A stretch of DNA of 61,647 nucleotides from CAVOJV01 sp963696325. Its GTDB lineage: Bacteria; Pseudomonadota; Gammaproteobacteria; Competibacterales; Competibacteraceae. Of the stretch, positions 43,933 to 52,139 are shown piece by piece. A model generated the notes under the pieces. That model made no database searches. It was not told the DNA's origin and worked only from the letters and a program-made list of their open reading frames with translations. The position numbers and the translations under genes are program-made. The DNA lies in NCBI GenBank assembly GCA_963696325.1, contig CAVOJV010000029.1, forward strand, positions 1 through 61,647, read 5' to 3'. Each line of letters opens with the position of its first letter. The stretch's first letter is position 1.

Positions 43933-45291
43933 ATGCAAGACAGCCCCTATTTCCCCGCCGGCTTCCTCTGGGGCGCGGCTACCTCAGCCTATCAGATCGA
44001 AGGTTCGCCGCTGGCCGACGGCGCCGGCCCGAGTATCTGGCAGCGTTTCTCGCACACGCCGGGCCTGGTCCATGCCGGTGACACCGGCAACGCGGCGTGT
44101 GACCATTACCGCCGCTTCGCAAGCGACGTCAAGCTCATGGCGGAGTTGGGCCTGAATGCCTACCGTTTCAGCATCGCCTGGGGCCGCATCCTGCCGCAAG
44201 GATATGGCGCGGTAAACGCGAAGGGGCTGGATTTCTATCAGCGGCTCGTGGATGCGCTGCTGGAACACGGTATCCAACCCTGCGTGACGCTGTATCACTG
44301 GGATCTACCGGCCGCACTGGATGACCGGGGCGGATGGTTGAACCGGGCTAGCGCCGAGTGGTTCGCCGAGTATGCCCGGATCGTGTTCAAGGCGCTGGAC
44401 GACCGGGTGACCCTCTGGGCTACCCTGAACGAACCCTGGGTAGTTACCGACGGCGGCTATCTGCACGGCGCCCTCGCGCCTGGTCACCGCAATCTGTTCG
44501 AGGCGCCTATTGCCTCACACAATCTGCTGCGGGCGCATGCCTGCGCCGTCCAGGCCTACCGCGCCGAGGGCCGTCACCGGATCGGGCTGGTGGTCAACCT
44601 GGAGCCCAAGTACCCAGCCTCGCAAAGCCCGCAGGACCTGGCCGCGACCGCGCGGGCCGACGCTTATATGAACCGTCAGTACCTGGACCCGGTGTTTTTC
44701 GCCAGCTACCCTCCGGAGATGAGCGAAATATTCGGCACGGCGTGGCCTGAGTTTTCCGACTCGGATCTAAAGCATATTCAGCAGCCCATCGACTTTCTGG
44801 GCGTCAATTACTACAGTCGCAAGGTGACTCGAAACGATCCGGCGGCCTGGCCTGTATATGCCAGCGGCGTGCGGCAAAGGCGCCAGACCCACACAGTCCT
44901 GGATTGGGAAGTCTATCCGCAGGGGCTGGTTGATATCCTGGCGTGGGTCAAGAACCGCTATGGGAATATACCCGTCTATATTACTGAAAATGGAGCTGCC
45001 TTCTACGATCCACCGACCTGCACCGTACGCTTGCAGGATTCTCTGCGGGCCGATTATTTCCGTGCTCATCTGCGCGCCGCCCACCAGGCTATGCAAAACG
45101 GCGTCGATCTGCGGGGTTACTTTGCCTGGTCATTGCTGGATAACTTCGAGTGGAGCCATGGCTATTCCAAGCGCTTTGGCCTCGTTCACGTTGATTACCA
45201 AACTCAACAGCGCACGCCTAAGGCGAGCGCCGATTTCTACGCCAGGGTCATCCGCACCCAAGGGGCGGCGCTGTTCGAAGAGGATCCCTAG
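43933..45291 (+). CDS. Family 1 glycoside hydrolase (beta-glucosidase)
   Basis: A complete 452-residue protein with FLWGAATSAYQIEGSPLADG at the start, the acid/base Glu in LWATLNEPWVV and the nucleophile Glu in VYITENGAAFYDP; SLLDNFEWSHGYSKRFGLVH near the end is typical of GH1. It removes beta-linked glucose or related sugars from short glycosides. There is no signal peptide. It starts 18 bases after the patatin stop and may be co-transcribed. Confidence 0.94.
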   Translation: MQDSPYFPAGFLWGAATSAYQIEGSPLADGAGPSIWQRFSHTPGLVHAGDTGNAACDHYRRFASDVKLMAELGLNAYRFSIAWGRILPQGYGAVNAKGLDFYQRLVDALLEHGIQPCVTLYHWDLPAALDDRGGWLNRASAEWFAEYARIVFKALDDRVTLWATLNEPWVVTDGGYLHGALAPGHRNLFEAPIASHNLLRAHACAVQAYRAEGRHRIGLVVNLEPKYPASQSPQDLAATARADAYMNRQYLDPVFFASYPPEMSEIFGTAWPEFSDSDLKHIQQPIDFLGVNYYSRKVTRNDPAAWPVYASGVRQRRQTHTVLDWEVYPQGLVDILAWVKNRYGNIPVYITENGAAFYDPPTCTVRLQDSLRADYFRAHLRAAHQAMQNGVDLRGYFAWSLLDNFEWSHGYSKRFGLVHVDYQTQQRTPKASADFYARVIRTQGAALFEEDP

Positions 45292-45396
45292 CCGGATCGA
45301 TATAGCCGCCTGGCGTGCCTGCCTCTGGAATTACCCGCTGCGTTGACAACCCCGCTGATATAAACTGCACGACTCTCGATTGACCAGGTTCACATC

Positions 45397-46986
45397 ATGA
45401 GCATATTTCTCGAAGAGATGAAGCGGCGCCGCACCTTCGCCATCATCTCCCATCCCGACGCCGGCAAGACCACCCTGACCGAAAAGCTGTTGCTGTTTGG
45501 CGGGGCCATCCAGATGGCTGGCGCCGTCAAGGGCCGCAAGGCGGCCCGTCACGCGACCAGCGACTGGATGGAGTTGGAAAAGCAGCGTGGTATCTCGGTG
45601 ACCTCCTCGGTGATGCAGTTTCCCTATCGGGACCGCATCATCAACCTGCTCGACACCCCTGGTCATGAAGATTTCTCGGAGGATACCTACCGCACCCTGA
45701 CGGCGGTGGATTCAGCCTTGATGGTGATTGATGCCGCCCGCGGCGTGGAGGAGCGTACCATCAAGCTGATGGAAGTATGTCGTCTGCGCGATACCCCCAT
45801 CTTTACCTTCATCAACAAGCTGGACCGCGATGGGCGCCATCCCATCGAACTCATGGATGAGGTGGAGGAAATCCTCAAGATCCGCTGTGCTCCGGTCACC
45901 TGGCCCATCGGCATGGGTCGCGAGTTGCAGGGGGTGTACCATCTGTACGAAGATTTCATCCATCTCTACGAACCCTCCAAGGGTGGGCGCATCAACGAGG
46001 GCACGGTTATCCATGGCCTGCACAACCCTGAGCTGGATGGGTACCTGGGCAGCCGTGCCCAGGAATTACGCGATGAGATAGACCTGGTGCGGGGCGCGAG
46101 CGATGAATTTGATAGCCGGGAATACCTGGAAGGCCGGTTGACACCCGTGTTCTTCGGCTCCGCCATCAACAGCTTCGGGGTTCAGGAGATGCTGGATGGC
46201 TTCGTCGAATACGCGCCGCCGCCCAGGTCGCGCCCCACCGATGGCCGCGAGGTGTCTCCCGAGGAAACGGCGTTCAGCGGTTTCGTTTTCAAGATTCAGG
46301 CCAATATGGACCCCGCCCACCGCGACCGCATTGCCTTCCTGCGGGTGTGCTCTGGCACCTATCAGCAAGGGATCAAGGTACGCCATGTGCGACTCGGGCG
46401 GGAAGTCAAGATCGGCGATGCGCTGACCTTCATGGCCGCCGAGCGGGAGCACGTGGACGCTGCGTATCCGGGCGATATCATCGGCCTGCACAATCACGGC
46501 ACCATTCGTATCGGCGATACTTTCACGGCTGGGGAGGAGATGCGCTTCACCGGTATCCCGGATTTCGCCCCGGAACTGTTCCGCCGCGCCCGCCTGCGCG
46601 ATCCCCTGCGGATGAAGGCCCTGCAAAAGGGTCTCGAACAGCTCTGCGAGGAGGGTGCCACTCAGTTATTCCGGCCTCTGAACAGCAACGACCTGATTCT
46701 GGGGGCGGTGGGAATGCTGCAATTTGACGTGGCCGCTTACCGGCTGAAGAATGAATACACCGTGGACTGTTTATTCGAGGCCATCAACGTCCACACCGCC
46801 CGGTGGGTAAGCTGCAGTGACGCCAAGCGCTTCGAGGAGTTCAGGAAGAAGCTGCATGACCATCTGGCCCTGGATCACCAGGGCGAACTGGTCTATATCG
46901 CCCCCAGCCGGGTCAATCTGCAATTGACGCAGGAACGCTGGCCGGAGGTGCGTTTTTCCGCCACCCGCGAACATGGTCTGGGGTAA
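45397..46986 (+). CDS. prfC: Peptide chain release factor 3
   Basis: A complete 529-residue GTPase with G1 SHPDAGKTTLTEKLL, switch region GISVTSSVMQFPY, G3 DTPGHEDFSEDTYRTL and G4 NKLDRDGR, followed by the RF3-specific C-terminal domains (LRDPLRMKALQKGLEQLCEE). RF3 helps release RF1/RF2 from the ribosome after termination. All motifs are intact. Confidence 0.96.
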   Translation: MSIFLEEMKRRRTFAIISHPDAGKTTLTEKLLLFGGAIQMAGAVKGRKAARHATSDWMELEKQRGISVTSSVMQFPYRDRIINLLDTPGHEDFSEDTYRTLTAVDSALMVIDAARGVEERTIKLMEVCRLRDTPIFTFINKLDRDGRHPIELMDEVEEILKIRCAPVTWPIGMGRELQGVYHLYEDFIHLYEPSKGGRINEGTVIHGLHNPELDGYLGSRAQELRDEIDLVRGASDEFDSREYLEGRLTPVFFGSAINSFGVQEMLDGFVEYAPPPRSRPTDGREVSPEETAFSGFVFKIQANMDPAHRDRIAFLRVCSGTYQQGIKVRHVRLGREVKIGDALTFMAAEREHVDAAYPGDIIGLHNHGTIRIGDTFTAGEEMRFTGIPDFAPELFRRARLRDPLRMKALQKGLEQLCEEGATQLFRPLNSNDLILGAVGMLQFDVAAYRLKNEYTVDCLFEAINVHTARWVSCSDAKRFEEFRKKLHDHLALDHQGELVYIAPSRVNLQLTQERWPEVRFSATREHGLG

Positions 46987-47017
46987 CAACGGCAAATATT
47001 TCTCAAGAGGCAAGAGA

Positions 47018-47224
47018 ATGGCAAACGATAAACCCGGCTTCCTGCAGGCCATCATGAGCGTTCTGCAGTCCTTTATGGGGGTGCAAAGCGGCAAAAACCT
47101 TGAACGGGACTTTCAACACGGCAAGCCCATCCATTTCATCATCGCCGGGTTGGTTTTGACCTTGCTGTTTATATTGGTGGTGTGGGGAGTGGTGACACTG
47201 GTGCTGAGCAGCGCCGGCGTGTAG
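47018..47224 (+). CDS. DUF2970 small membrane protein
   Basis: This 68-residue protein reads FLQAIMSVLQSFMGVQSGKN, then a single membrane span FIIAGLVLTLLFILVVWGVV. The pattern Q.V..AF.GVQ and the C-terminal span define DUF2970, common in gamma- and betaproteobacteria, function unknown. It starts at ATG 47018, 32 bases after prfC. Confidence 0.88.
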   Translation: MANDKPGFLQAIMSVLQSFMGVQSGKNLERDFQHGKPIHFIIAGLVLTLLFILVVWGVVTLVLSSAGV

Positions 47225-47249
47225 AACCCAGGCCAGGCAGCCGCGCCCG

Positions 47250-47990
47250 TCAGGGCAGCTGGGTGAGGGTGCCGAAGAGGCCATGGAACCAGCCTCGTTT
47301 GGGCAGTGCCCGTTCCCGCACCGTGCGGTAAATGTCTTCGTTCGCCATGGCATTGATGAAATCGTGGGGGGTGGGACATAGATAAAACAGCACCATGAGG
47401 GTCACGTACAGCGCCACGGTGCCCAGGGGATTGGCTAGGCTGCCCAGATTGAGGGCGCTGCCGAAAGAGCTTTTGAGGTCCATGCCCAACAGATTAACGC
47501 TGTAGAATTCATCCAGCAGCAGATGGACCACGAAACCCGCCAACACGAAGATGCCGCAGTTCCAGGCATGCAGGGCGGTTGCACCGAACATGCGATAGGC
47601 CAGCAATGTGGTCGCCAGGCCAAAACAGATGCCGGCAGGGATCGAATGAATGAGACCCCGGTGTACCGTGAAGTGGGTGAACAGGCTGAACACACCGTAA
47701 CGCATGCCCACGAAACAGACGATCCAGAGAATGACCAGTTCGGCCAGGGAATAGTGCTGGCTGAAGGAAAATACCAACAGAAACCCGGTGATCACGGCCA
47801 GTACGTTGAAGGCGACGCGGATGGGAATGGAGTTGGGGGAGTCGATGTCCGGGAGCAGGCCACCAATGACACCCAGGATAAAGTAACTCACCACGGCCTG
47901 ATGGGTCACTACCCCTGTCATCACCAGGCCGGTGGCGGCGACGCCGCTGACCACCGCGGCACCCATCAGATGCATATTGAAATTCGCCAC
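47250..47990 (-). CDS. DUF457/YdjM-type membrane-bound metal-dependent hydrolase
   Basis: This 246-residue membrane protein has GVIGGLLPDIDSPNS, HFTVHRGLIHSIPAG and VVHLLLDEFYSVNLLG, the Asp/His-rich motifs of the YdjM family (PF04307). It has five to six membrane spans and a cytoplasmic tail. Hydrolase activity is by family only. It is convergent with the DUF2970 gene. Confidence 0.88.
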   Translation of the reverse strand: MANFNMHLMGAAVVSGVAATGLVMTGVVTHQAVVSYFILGVIGGLLPDIDSPNSIPIRVAFNVLAVITGFLLVFSFSQHYSLAELVILWIVCFVGMRYGVFSLFTHFTVHRGLIHSIPAGICFGLATTLLAYRMFGATALHAWNCGIFVLAGFVVHLLLDEFYSVNLLGMDLKSSFGSALNLGSLANPLGTVALYVTLMVLFYLCPTPHDFINAMANEDIYRTVRERALPKRGWFHGLFGTLTQLP

Positions 47991-48034
47991 CGTCTGGCCC
48001 GGTTCCCCGTTAGGGCTCTGGTCGGGTAAGCGTA

Positions 48035-49123
48035 TTAGCCCTGCCGCAGCAGGTTACCCAGATCACGCAGCGCCGTGTTGGCGCGCGACATATAGGCCGC
48101 CAGCACCAGCGAGTGGTTGGCCAGCGGCCCGAAACCGGTGCCATTCAGAAGCACCGGGCTCCATACAGCCGCTTGGGAGCTTTCCAGTTCCTGGATGATA
48201 TTGCGCAGGGATACCACGGCATTCTTGTCCTGTAAAACCGCCTGGAAGTCAACCTCGAAAGCCTTGAGCATCTCCAACAGTGCCCAGCTATAGCCGCGAG
48301 CCTCGTAGAACTCGTCGTCGATCTTCAGCCAGGGGGTCGCTCTCATGGTCTGACTGGGAGTTGGCGTCGATTGACGCGCGCCGGGGTCACCGGCCAGGTT
48401 GATATTGATGCGTAACTGCGGGACGCTGGCGGCCAGGCGCTGGACATAGCCACCCAGGCGGGTCGCCGCCTCCTCCAGAAACAGGTGCAGATTATCGGCA
48501 CGCGCATAGAACTGGCCATCGTGATCATTGGCGTCCGCCAAGCGCTCCAGATAGCGGGCCAGCACGTCCCTGCCTTCCTGATATTTTGATTCCGCGGACG
48601 GAAATATCCATTTTGCTGAATCATTGTTGAACAGAGGCTGCGCCAGGGCCAGATCCTTATCTTCCATGGATTGGCTCTGAGCGCGGCTAAACTGGTTACG
48701 CAACATCGCGGTGGAATCCCGCAACTGCACCAGCACGCCGAATTCCCAATTGGGGATATTGTCCAGGTAAACGCCGGGCGGCATGATGTCGTTGCTCAAA
48801 TAGCCGCCCGGTTTATGCAACAGGTTATCGGCGATGCCGATAACGGTGGCGGTGGTGGTCCAGCCGGTAACCTTGGCTTTAGTGTCGTCGCCGTTGGCCA
48901 TCTTTAAGGCGTGCTGGTGCACGTCGAACTGGTCTGGCTCGAAGGACCAGAGGCTGCCAAGTACCAGGACGACGACGGCGTAGGTGAGCAACATCACCCC
49001 CGCTGACCAGAGCAGGCCTTTTTCCTTCCAGGTCCGGGGATGGTAAAGATGGATCAAGCGGCCGATGCCGTTTTTGGATTTCTCGGCAATAGCCTTGGAT
49101 TTGTCGGTTACGTAGTTACTCAC
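48035..49123 (-). CDS. DUF2333 family membrane protein
   Basis: This 362-residue protein has one N-terminal membrane span (GVMLLTYAVVVLVLGSLW), then a large periplasmic part with GWTTTATVIGIADNLLHKPG, GGYLSNDIMPPGVYLDNIPN and WEFGVLVQLRD, and a C-terminal WALLEMLKAFEVDF. This is the DUF2333 pattern, conserved in gammaproteobacteria; no function is known. It is intact, lies next to the DUF457-type gene on the same strand, and has a normal start. Confidence 0.92.
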   Translation of the reverse strand: MSNYVTDKSKAIAEKSKNGIGRLIHLYHPRTWKEKGLLWSAGVMLLTYAVVVLVLGSLWSFEPDQFDVHQHALKMANGDDTKAKVTGWTTTATVIGIADNLLHKPGGYLSNDIMPPGVYLDNIPNWEFGVLVQLRDSTAMLRNQFSRAQSQSMEDKDLALAQPLFNNDSAKWIFPSAESKYQEGRDVLARYLERLADANDHDGQFYARADNLHLFLEEAATRLGGYVQRLAASVPQLRININLAGDPGARQSTPTPSQTMRATPWLKIDDEFYEARGYSWALLEMLKAFEVDFQAVLQDKNAVVSLRNIIQELESSQAAVWSPVLLNGTGFGPLANHSLVLAAYMSRANTALRDLGNLLRQG

Positions 49124-49186
49124 GGGGTTGTCCTTTAGTTATTGCGCATATCAGTAGCGAGCGGATGATAGGTGATCGTAACTTGG

Positions 49187-51949
49187 CTAGAAGCAGCGGA
49201 TGCGCTGTAACTGCTCATCCAGCTTGGTCACCGAGGCTGTCAGCGCGGCCACTCGGGCGCGTTCTTTGTCCACCACCGCAGCGGGCGCGCGGCCCACGAA
49301 ATCGGCATTGACCAGCTTGGCTTGGCCCCTTTGCAAATCCTCGCGCAGCTTATCGATTTCACGGGTGAGGCGGGCGATCTCCGCCGCCTTGTCGATTACA
49401 CCGGCCATCGGAATGAGGACCTTCAGCTCGCCTACCAGGGCGATGGCGGATTCCGGCGCGCTGTCGTTCGCGGCCAGCCAGGTGATGGATTCCAGTCGGC
49501 CCAGGGTGCCGAGAAAAGCATGATTGCGTTGCAGCCGGACCTGGTCCTCAGAGCCACCGTGCTGGAGCAGCACGGGTAGGCGCTTGCCGGGAGCGATGTT
49601 CATTTCGGCGCGGATGCGCCGCACGCCCAGCAGGAACTGTTGCACCCAGTCCATTTCAGTCACCGCCGTCGGGTCCAGCTTGGCGGGGTCAGGCAGTGGA
49701 TAGGGCTGGAGCATGATGGTCTCCCCGGTGACGCCGGCCAGGGGCGCGACCTTCTGCCAGATTTCCTCGGTGATGAAGGGCATCAGTGGATGCGTCAGGC
49801 GCAGCAGGGTTTCCAGCACCTGTACCAGGGTGCGGCGAGTGCCGCGGCGCTGGGCTTCCGGACGGTCGTGCTCGGTCAGCATCGGCTTGGACAGTTCCAG
49901 ATACCAATCGCAGTACTCGTTCCAGGTGAACTCGTAGATGGCCTGGGCGACGAGGTCGAAACGGTAGTCCCGCACGGCCTCATTCACGGCCTGCACGGTG
50001 GTCTGCAAGCGCGAGATGATCCAGCGGTCGGCCAGCGACAGCTCAATCTCACCGTCCAGTCCGGTGTCCTGGCCTTCCGTGTTCATCAACACGTAGCGGG
50101 CGGCGTTCCAGAGCTTGTTGCAGAAGTTGCGGTAGCCGTCCACCCGGCCCATGTCGAAGACGATATCGCGACCGGTGGTGGCCAGCGCGGCGAAGGTAAA
50201 CCGCAAGGCGTCGGTGCCGTGGGCATGGATGCCATCGGAAAACTGTCGGCGGGTAGCCTTTTCGATCTTGGGCGCCAGTTGCGGTTGCATCAAACCGGTG
50301 GTGCGCTTGGCTACCAGGGCTTCCAGATCGATGCCGTCGGTGATGTCGATGGGGTCCAGCACGTTACCTTTGGACTTGGACATCTTGTTGCCGTCCTGGT
50401 CGCGCACCAGGCCGTGGATGTAGACCTCCCGGAAGGGCACGTCGCCCATGAATTTGAGGCCCATCATGATCATCCGGGCGATCCAGAAGAAGATGATGTC
50501 GAAGCCCGTTACCAGTACGCTGGTGGGATAGAAGGTCTTGAGTTCCAGGGTCTGTTGAGGCCAGCCCAGGGTTGAGAACGGCCACAGGGCGGAGGAGAAC
50601 CAGGTATCCAGCACATCCTCATCTTGCGTCAGGCTTACGTCGGCCTTGAGTCCGTGCCGTTCGCGTATCTCGGCTTCGCTGCGGCCCACATAGACGTTGC
50701 CGGCGACGTCATACCAGGCGGGAATGCGATGGCCCCACCAGATCTGGCGGCTGATGCACCAGTCCTCGATATTGTTCAGCCATTCGTAATACGTCTTGTC
50801 CCAGTTCTCGGGAATGAACCGGATGCGCCTGGTCTTCACGGCGGCGATGGCGGGACCGGCCAGCGGCGCGGTCTTTACATACCATTGGTCGGTGAGGAAG
50901 GGTTCGATCACTGCAGTGCTGCGGTCGCCGCGGGGAATCACCGACTTGTGGGGCTGGACGGACTCCAGCAGGCCCGCTTCTTCCAGATCGGCCACGATTT
51001 GCTGGCGGGCTTCGTAGCGGTCCAGATTCCGGTAGCGTTCAGGGGCCTCGTCGTTGATCCGAGCATCCACGGTAAGTATGTTGATCAAGGGCAGGTGATG
51101 GCGTTGGCCTACCGCATAGTCGTTGAAATCGTGCGCCGGCGTGATCTTCACGCAGCCCGTGCCAAAGCTGGGATCCACGTAGTCATCGGCGACGATGGGA
51201 ATGGTTCTGCCGGCAAGCGGTAGCTCGACATGCAGGCCGACCAGATGCTTGTAACGTTCGTCCTCCGGGTGCACCGCGACGGCGGTATCGCCCAGCATGG
51301 TCTCCGGGCGGGTGGTGGCGACGATCAGATCGCCGCCGCCCTCGGTCAGTGGGTAGCGGATATGCCACAATTGGCCGTTTTCTTCGGCGCTGACCACTTC
51401 CAGGTCCGATACTGCGGTACGCAGCACCGGGTCCCAGTTCACCAGTCGCTTGCCACGATAGATCAGTCCTTCCTCATACAGGCGGATGAACACCTCCTGC
51501 ACGGCCTCGGACAGTCCCTCATCCATGGTGAAGCGCTCCCGCGACCAGTCCAGGGAAGCGCCCATCCGCCGTAACTGCCGGGTGATGTTACCGCCGGACC
51601 GCGCTTTCCATTGCCAGACCCGGTCGATGAAGGCATTCCGGCCCAGTTCATGGCGGTTCTGCTTCTCGGCGCTGAGCTGGCGCTCCACCACCATCTGGGT
51701 GGCGATCCCGGCATGGTCCGTGCCTGCCTGCCAGAGCGTGTTGTAACCCCGCATGCGGTGGTAACGGATCAGGGCGTCCATGATGGTGTCCTGGAACGCG
51801 TGTCCCATGTGCAGGGTGCCCGTCACATTGGGCGGTGGGATCATGATGCAGTAGGATTCCCCCACGCCGTGGGGGGCAAAATAGCCGTGCTGTTCCCAAA
51901 TGTCGTACCAGCGTTGTTCTATACTTCGAGGTTCGTAGGTCTTTTCCAT
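49187..51949 (-). CDS. valS: Valyl-tRNA synthetase
   Basis: A complete 920-residue class I synthetase with the HIGH-type PPNVTGTLHMGHAFQ, an editing domain including TTRPETMLGDTAVAVHPEDE, and KMSKSKGNVLDP; the C-terminal coiled arm is present (AEIARLTREIDKLREDLQRG). It charges tRNA-Val and edits misactivated Thr. ATG 51949 (MEKTYEPRSIEQRWYDIWEQ) is the family start; an open extension of 32 codons is unlikely. It is divergent from the acetyltransferase gene. Confidence 0.97.
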   Translation of the reverse strand: MEKTYEPRSIEQRWYDIWEQHGYFAPHGVGESYCIMIPPPNVTGTLHMGHAFQDTIMDALIRYHRMRGYNTLWQAGTDHAGIATQMVVERQLSAEKQNRHELGRNAFIDRVWQWKARSGGNITRQLRRMGASLDWSRERFTMDEGLSEAVQEVFIRLYEEGLIYRGKRLVNWDPVLRTAVSDLEVVSAEENGQLWHIRYPLTEGGGDLIVATTRPETMLGDTAVAVHPEDERYKHLVGLHVELPLAGRTIPIVADDYVDPSFGTGCVKITPAHDFNDYAVGQRHHLPLINILTVDARINDEAPERYRNLDRYEARQQIVADLEEAGLLESVQPHKSVIPRGDRSTAVIEPFLTDQWYVKTAPLAGPAIAAVKTRRIRFIPENWDKTYYEWLNNIEDWCISRQIWWGHRIPAWYDVAGNVYVGRSEAEIRERHGLKADVSLTQDEDVLDTWFSSALWPFSTLGWPQQTLELKTFYPTSVLVTGFDIIFFWIARMIMMGLKFMGDVPFREVYIHGLVRDQDGNKMSKSKGNVLDPIDITDGIDLEALVAKRTTGLMQPQLAPKIEKATRRQFSDGIHAHGTDALRFTFAALATTGRDIVFDMGRVDGYRNFCNKLWNAARYVLMNTEGQDTGLDGEIELSLADRWIISRLQTTVQAVNEAVRDYRFDLVAQAIYEFTWNEYCDWYLELSKPMLTEHDRPEAQRRGTRRTLVQVLETLLRLTHPLMPFITEEIWQKVAPLAGVTGETIMLQPYPLPDPAKLDPTAVTEMDWVQQFLLGVRRIRAEMNIAPGKRLPVLLQHGGSEDQVRLQRNHAFLGTLGRLESITWLAANDSAPESAIALVGELKVLIPMAGVIDKAAEIARLTREIDKLREDLQRGQAKLVNADFVGRAPAAVVDKERARVAALTASVTKLDEQLQRIRCF

Positions 51950-52139
51950 CGCGCTGTCGTGTGTTGGTTGTGCGGCGTGGTTCCGCAGGACGCATGAAGA
52001 TGGCAAGTATAACCTAGCTTGCTGGGTTGCAGGAAAAGCATGCATCAGGTGTGAACCGGCGGCGCCGAGGTTGAACTGGCGAGCGTACCGAAGTTACCTT
52101 AGCCTTGACTTGGGAATATAGGATTGGATACGACGCCCG

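Noticed and set aside
45344..45364. TTGACA and TATAAA upstream of prfC
   Set aside because: They are only about 9-10 bases apart, too close for a sigma-70 promoter.
52104..52132. TTGACT and ATACGA upstream of the PatZ-like gene as promoter
   Set aside because: The spacing is 17 but the -10 is a poor match; too weak to list.
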